Below are positions 5,901 through 7,437 of a DNA stretch of 7,437 nucleotides, piece by piece; the first letter of the stretch is position 1, and every line of letters starts with the position of its first letter. The notes beneath the pieces were generated by a model. The model worked only from the letters and a program-made list of their open reading frames with translations. It was not told the DNA's origin and ran no database searches. The stretch comes from Verrucomicrobiota bacterium. GTDB taxonomy: Bacteria; Verrucomicrobiota; Verrucomicrobiia; Limisphaerales; UBA9464. A program made the translations under genes and the position numbers. The stretch covers positions 1-7,437 of the forward strand of contig CANHYD010000109.1 in NCBI GenBank assembly GCA_947464705.1. The letters are read 5' to 3'.

Positions 5901-7437
5901 TGGTGACAACCGAGGTAACCACCACGTCGCTGGGGTCGGGCAAACCAACCTCCCGTTGACGGGTCAACTGAACCTCGAACGGCACGCCCACCGCCGGCTT
6001 GCCGTTGACCGTGATGAGCACCTCCTTGACGCCCCGTTGGCTGGTGTACCAGTCGAGGTAGGCATGGCGGTCGGCACCGGTGGTCTTGTCGAGCAAGTAG
6101 TGCTCGCCGCCGATCGGTCGCATTTCCAGGGTCCAGAGCCCCACGGACGGAGAAGCCACGGTCACCTCAGGCCCGGCGACGATGGCATTGGTGCCCGACT
6201 TGACGATCACACCCAGCGGGCTGATCAAGCGGTACCGGAAGGCTGAAGCCGGTGTCGGGATGCCGACATTGTCGAGGTCCAAGACCAGCGACTCGCCCGA
6301 CTTCACATTGAAGCGGTACGCGGCGTGATCCTCCTCCAGGGCCTTGAAGCTCGGAAGGTCGATGGCCAGCCATCGGGCTCCGCAGAACTGCAGCGTGTAG
6401 TGGGTCTGGGTGACCGGGGTGCCTCCGATGCGCGATTCCAATCGGATCACCTTGCCGCGGGCGAAGGTCCCCAGATTGACCGAAGCGGACTTCTCCCAGC
6501 GCAGGCCATTGGCCCGAGCATCGGCCGCCGTGTAGGAAACCGTGACCGAGGCGATGCGATTGGTGCCATCAAACGCATCCACGATGGTGGTCTGCGGGTC
6601 GTTGGTGTTGACCGTGACGGTCGTCAACTGCAGGTCCAAGGATCCGCCGTCGGCCAGCACATGCCAGGTATGGATCTGATTGGTCTGGTAGTTACCCACC
6701 AGCGGACTGCAAATGCAGGGAGCCATGTCCCAAGGAGGGGGCTCGGTCGGAAACTCCGGCGGAGTGACGACCACGGTCGAAGCCTTGACCGTAATACCCA
6801 CCGTGGCCACGGCGGAATCCAAAGCACCGTCGTTGGCTTTGAAGGTGAAGCTGTCGGAGCCGGTGAAGCCCGCCTTGGGGGTGTAGACTCGATTGGCCCC
6901 GATCCCGGACAGAGTCCCATTGGCCGGCGGGACCACCACCGTGAAGAGGAGCGAGGCGCCCTCCGGATCGTTACCCGCGAGCACAATGGGCAGAGTCTGA
7001 CCGCTGACCACCGAGAGCAACTGCCCTGCTGCCGTCGGTGCCTGATTGACCGGTCCGGCGTTGCTCAAGGCCGTCAGCTTCAGGCCCGGGAATTTCTCCA
7101 TGCCACCGGGAATGGCCAGCGAATCGGTCGGGACCGCATACGTGAAAGCCGCCGAGAGGCCTGCCTGAGTCGGCACCGCGCTCTTGCCCGCCTTGAGAGC
7201 CGCCTCGGCGAGCTCCCAGGTGGCAAACACCGCCGTGTCCCAAACCGCCACCTTGAGTGTCACCGTGGCTCCGGGCTTGAAGCCGGCCAAGGTGGCGATC
7301 GCTCCGGGGCCGCCGGCCGCGGCCGGATTCCAAGTTCCCGGATAGGTCGTGTTGGCATCCCGGAATGGCGACGCGACAAACGACTGGCTCAGGGCCGCCT
7401 CGGAGGCTCCATAGAAAACCTTGGCCGCATAGGTGAC
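2977..7437 (-). CDS. Giant modular exported protein with nine cadherin-like repeats, 5' end outside window
   Basis: The frame is open from the right edge to a TAG at 2977-2979, giving 1486 codons; the start and any signal peptide lie beyond 7437. A TTG at 7290 is not a credible start because homogeneous coding sequence continues upstream of it. Counting from the edge, the modules are: residues 1-130, a beta-rich domain (AAKVFYGASEAAL, GATVTLKVAVWDTAVFATWE); 131-218, a cadherin-like/Big_17-type Ig domain (NQAPTA, YTPKAGFTGSDSFTFKANDG); 219-563, a proline-rich linker and a region with four Cys; 564-1399, nine tandem dystroglycan/He_PIG-type repeats; 1400-1486, a small beta module ending RQFRLKKQ. 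Repeats of this kind typically stiffen extracellular stalks and may bind calcium through Asp-rich loops; D-x-D-x-P recurs in repeats 2-9. I see no enzyme domain, sortase signal or PEP-CTERM helix in the visible part. A surface, adhesion or matrix role is inference. The gene is convergent with purK and ends at a strong terminator. Confidence 0.9.
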   Translation of the reverse strand, partial: VTYAAKVFYGASEAALSQSFVASPFRDANTTYPGTWNPAAAGGPGAIATLAGFKPGATVTLKVAVWDTAVFATWELAEAALKAGKSAVPTQAGLSAAFTYAVPTDSLAIPGGMEKFPGLKLTALSNAGPVNQAPTAAGQLLSVVSGQTLPIVLAGNDPEGASLLFTVVVPPANGTLSGIGANRVYTPKAGFTGSDSFTFKANDGALDSAVATVGITVKASTVVVTPPEFPTEPPPWDMAPCICSPLVGNYQTNQIHTWHVLADGGSLDLQLTTVTVNTNDPQTTIVDAFDGTNRIASVTVSYTAADARANGLRWEKSASVNLGTFARGKVIRLESRIGGTPVTQTHYTLQFCGARWLAIDLPSFKALEEDHAAYRFNVKSGESLVLDLDNVGIPTPASAFRYRLISPLGVIVKSGTNAIVAGPEVTVASPSVGLWTLEMRPIGGEHYLLDKTTGADRHAYLDWYTSQRGVKEVLITVNGKPAVGVPFEVQLTRQREVGLPDPSDVVVTSVVTNGWARFMEIPNGYYKVDVRPLLKEIPAIDYQEDWIYCNNPVTNLFAFTRLNKLPVFDAIANTVIDEGKPFSVVLKATDPEGAPLQYALVGGPLGLSVTSAGALTWTPSEEQGPSTNGVSVAVTDGIDSLTNRFTVVVREVNAAPQIATVAQQTLDEGKTLALNLSATDTDLPKQPLVFQLTSAPAGLTVSAAGEVDWVAGEDFGGKTETVKFTVSDGIQTVASEFRVAIREVNAAPQVATIPKQTLDEGTALALPLVATDSDLPGQDLVFRLVSGPAGLTVSSSGSVAWATSEESGGKTETVRLTVSDGQVVVPIEFQVTVNEVNDAPSLSGVDHQTVDALKPLVILLTAKDSDLPAQKLLFGLSSGPKGMTVSEQGRLEWTPSADQSATTNTVEVSVNDGVAKASTSFVVVVRPSNTAPTLADVALRRVSETGSLTFRLAASDNDQPAQKLTFALISGPDGLSVNPNTGQVLFRPTEVQGPSTNRVVVRVSDNGVPALSTTNSFTVVVLEINQAPELASVENQTAEALKPWVIRLSAKDSDLPVQKLTFGLVDGPAGMSVDPIEGIVSWTPSLDQAAAQHPVMVSVGDGIRVVTQSFQIRVPSANQAPFFINLVNRSVRELNTVNFRLIGRDLDQPVQTLTYALVSGPNGLAVSEAGQVTWTPTEAQGPSTNTATVRVTDNGTPSLSTTNSFTLFVTEANTAPTLVNAFSRSILETAGLNFTLIGRDSDLPAQTLTYTLVSGPKGLTMNDAGVIAWSPTEDQGPSTNTVVVKVSDSAPSPLSTTASFVVTVREANAAPVFPSTNWTVVAQSKLSVPLKATDVDIPVQVLSYRLERGPAGLTVSTNGLLEWTPASSLANTTNIVTVSVSDTVTRIQTTFRVIVRPVGSGSGSETKAIARTYLALLVQPDQTLSLKVVGPEGARFRVESTTLLGVEWQTVDSIGEIQTLGENEPVVVPVPVEGTGDFRQFRLKKQ
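3241..5748 (-). repeat. Nine tandem dystroglycan/He_PIG-type cadherin-like domains
   Basis: Nine domains of 90-96 residues abut without linkers. In protein order they are R1 5479-5748, R2 5203-5478, R3 4927-5202, R4 4651-4926, R5 4363-4650, R6 4084-4362, R7 3799-4083, R8 3514-3798 and R9 3241-3513. R2-R9 open with an Ala-Pro pair after Asn and eight of the nine end in Asn. The core is a D-x-D-x-P (R1: TDPEG) turn, an L-x-F/Y-x-L strand, GPxGL/M, a TWTP-like segment, then V-x-V-x-D. The domains contain no cysteine. Subfamilies are visible: R2/R3 share GGKTETV; R4/R6 share ALKP and AKDSDLP; R5/R7/R8 share QGPSTN and LSTT. The family assignment comes from these motifs; the boundaries were checked against the codons. 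Confidence 0.88.
3799..4926 (-). repeat. Two copies of a 564-bp two-domain supra-repeat (R4-R5 and R6-R7)
   Basis: R4+R5 (4363-4926) and R6+R7 (3799-4362) are each exactly 564 bp. R4 and R6 share ALKPxVIxLxAKDSDLPxQK, and R5 and R7 share DxDQPxQxLT, QGPSTN and DNGxPxLSTTNSFT. Alternate domains therefore resemble each other more than adjacent ones do, as expected if a two-domain block was duplicated in tandem. The split between domains inside each block differs slightly (276+288 against 279+285 bp). Confidence 0.75.
5749..6783 (-). other. Unclassified 345-residue middle region of the giant protein
   Basis: This lies between the Big_17-type domain and the nine repeats. It begins with a threonine/valine and proline-rich linker (VTPPEFPTEPPPWDM) followed by CIC; further cysteines follow at residues 352 and 549 counted from the window edge. 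These are the only four I find in the translated frame, so two disulfides are possible if the protein is exported. A segment near residues 360-465 (YRFNVKSGESLVLDLDN, then GLWTLEMRP) resembles bacterial pre-peptidase C-terminal (PPC) beta domains. The segment near 470-563 (VLITVNGKPAVGVPFEV, then GWARFMEIPNGYYKVDV) resembles prealbumin-like or SpaA-like modules. Both fold guesses come from sequence pattern only. Confidence 0.5.

Noticed and set aside
7288..7290. TTG as start of the giant gene
   Set aside because: Coding sequence in the same frame continues to the right edge for 49 more codons with matching domain character (KVFYGASEAAL and onward), so the true start is outside the window.

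Overview
The window looks like a chromosomal piece of a GC-rich, free-living Gram-negative bacterium, most likely from the PVC superphylum and probably Verrucomicrobiota. This rests on three things: a giant secreted protein built from cadherin-like repeats and ending in a short 'F-R-V-E-S-T ... W ... F-R-L' module that I associate with verrucomicrobial exported proteins, the weak or absent Shine-Dalgarno sequences, and the high GC content judged by eye. The taxonomic call is inference; no rRNA or marker tree is available here.

Layout from left to right. Positions 1-433 (minus) hold the 5' part of an unrecognised four-helix membrane protein that runs off the left edge. It follows fabD (476-1408, minus), malonyl-CoA:ACP transacylase, after a 42-bp gap, so the two are probably co-transcribed. 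A 263-bp divergent intergenic region (1409-1671) separates fabD from purK (1672-2811, plus), the ATP-grasp N5-carboxyaminoimidazole ribonucleotide synthase of purine biosynthesis. This region carries a clear tandem array of a 20-bp unit: five full copies and one partial, in two sequence variants. After purK comes a 165-bp convergent gap with a hairpin just after the purK stop and a strong intrinsic terminator (2913-2954) reading on the minus strand.

The rest of the window (2977-7437, minus) is one open reading frame of at least 1486 codons whose start lies beyond the right edge. It encodes a modular, probably exported or cell-surface protein. In protein order it has an N-terminal beta-rich domain, a bacterial cadherin-like/Big_17-type Ig domain, a cysteine-containing region of 345 residues with possible PPC-like and prealbumin-like folds, nine tandem dystroglycan/He_PIG-type cadherin-like repeats of 90-96 residues, and a C-terminal beta module. 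The repeats preserve their history: repeats 4-5 and 6-7 form an exact 564-bp two-domain period.

fabD and purK are ordinary housekeeping genes with all key catalytic motifs. I see no defence, mobile or biosynthetic system. The features that most deserve attention are the 20-bp array between the divergent genes, the giant repeat protein and its unclassified middle region.
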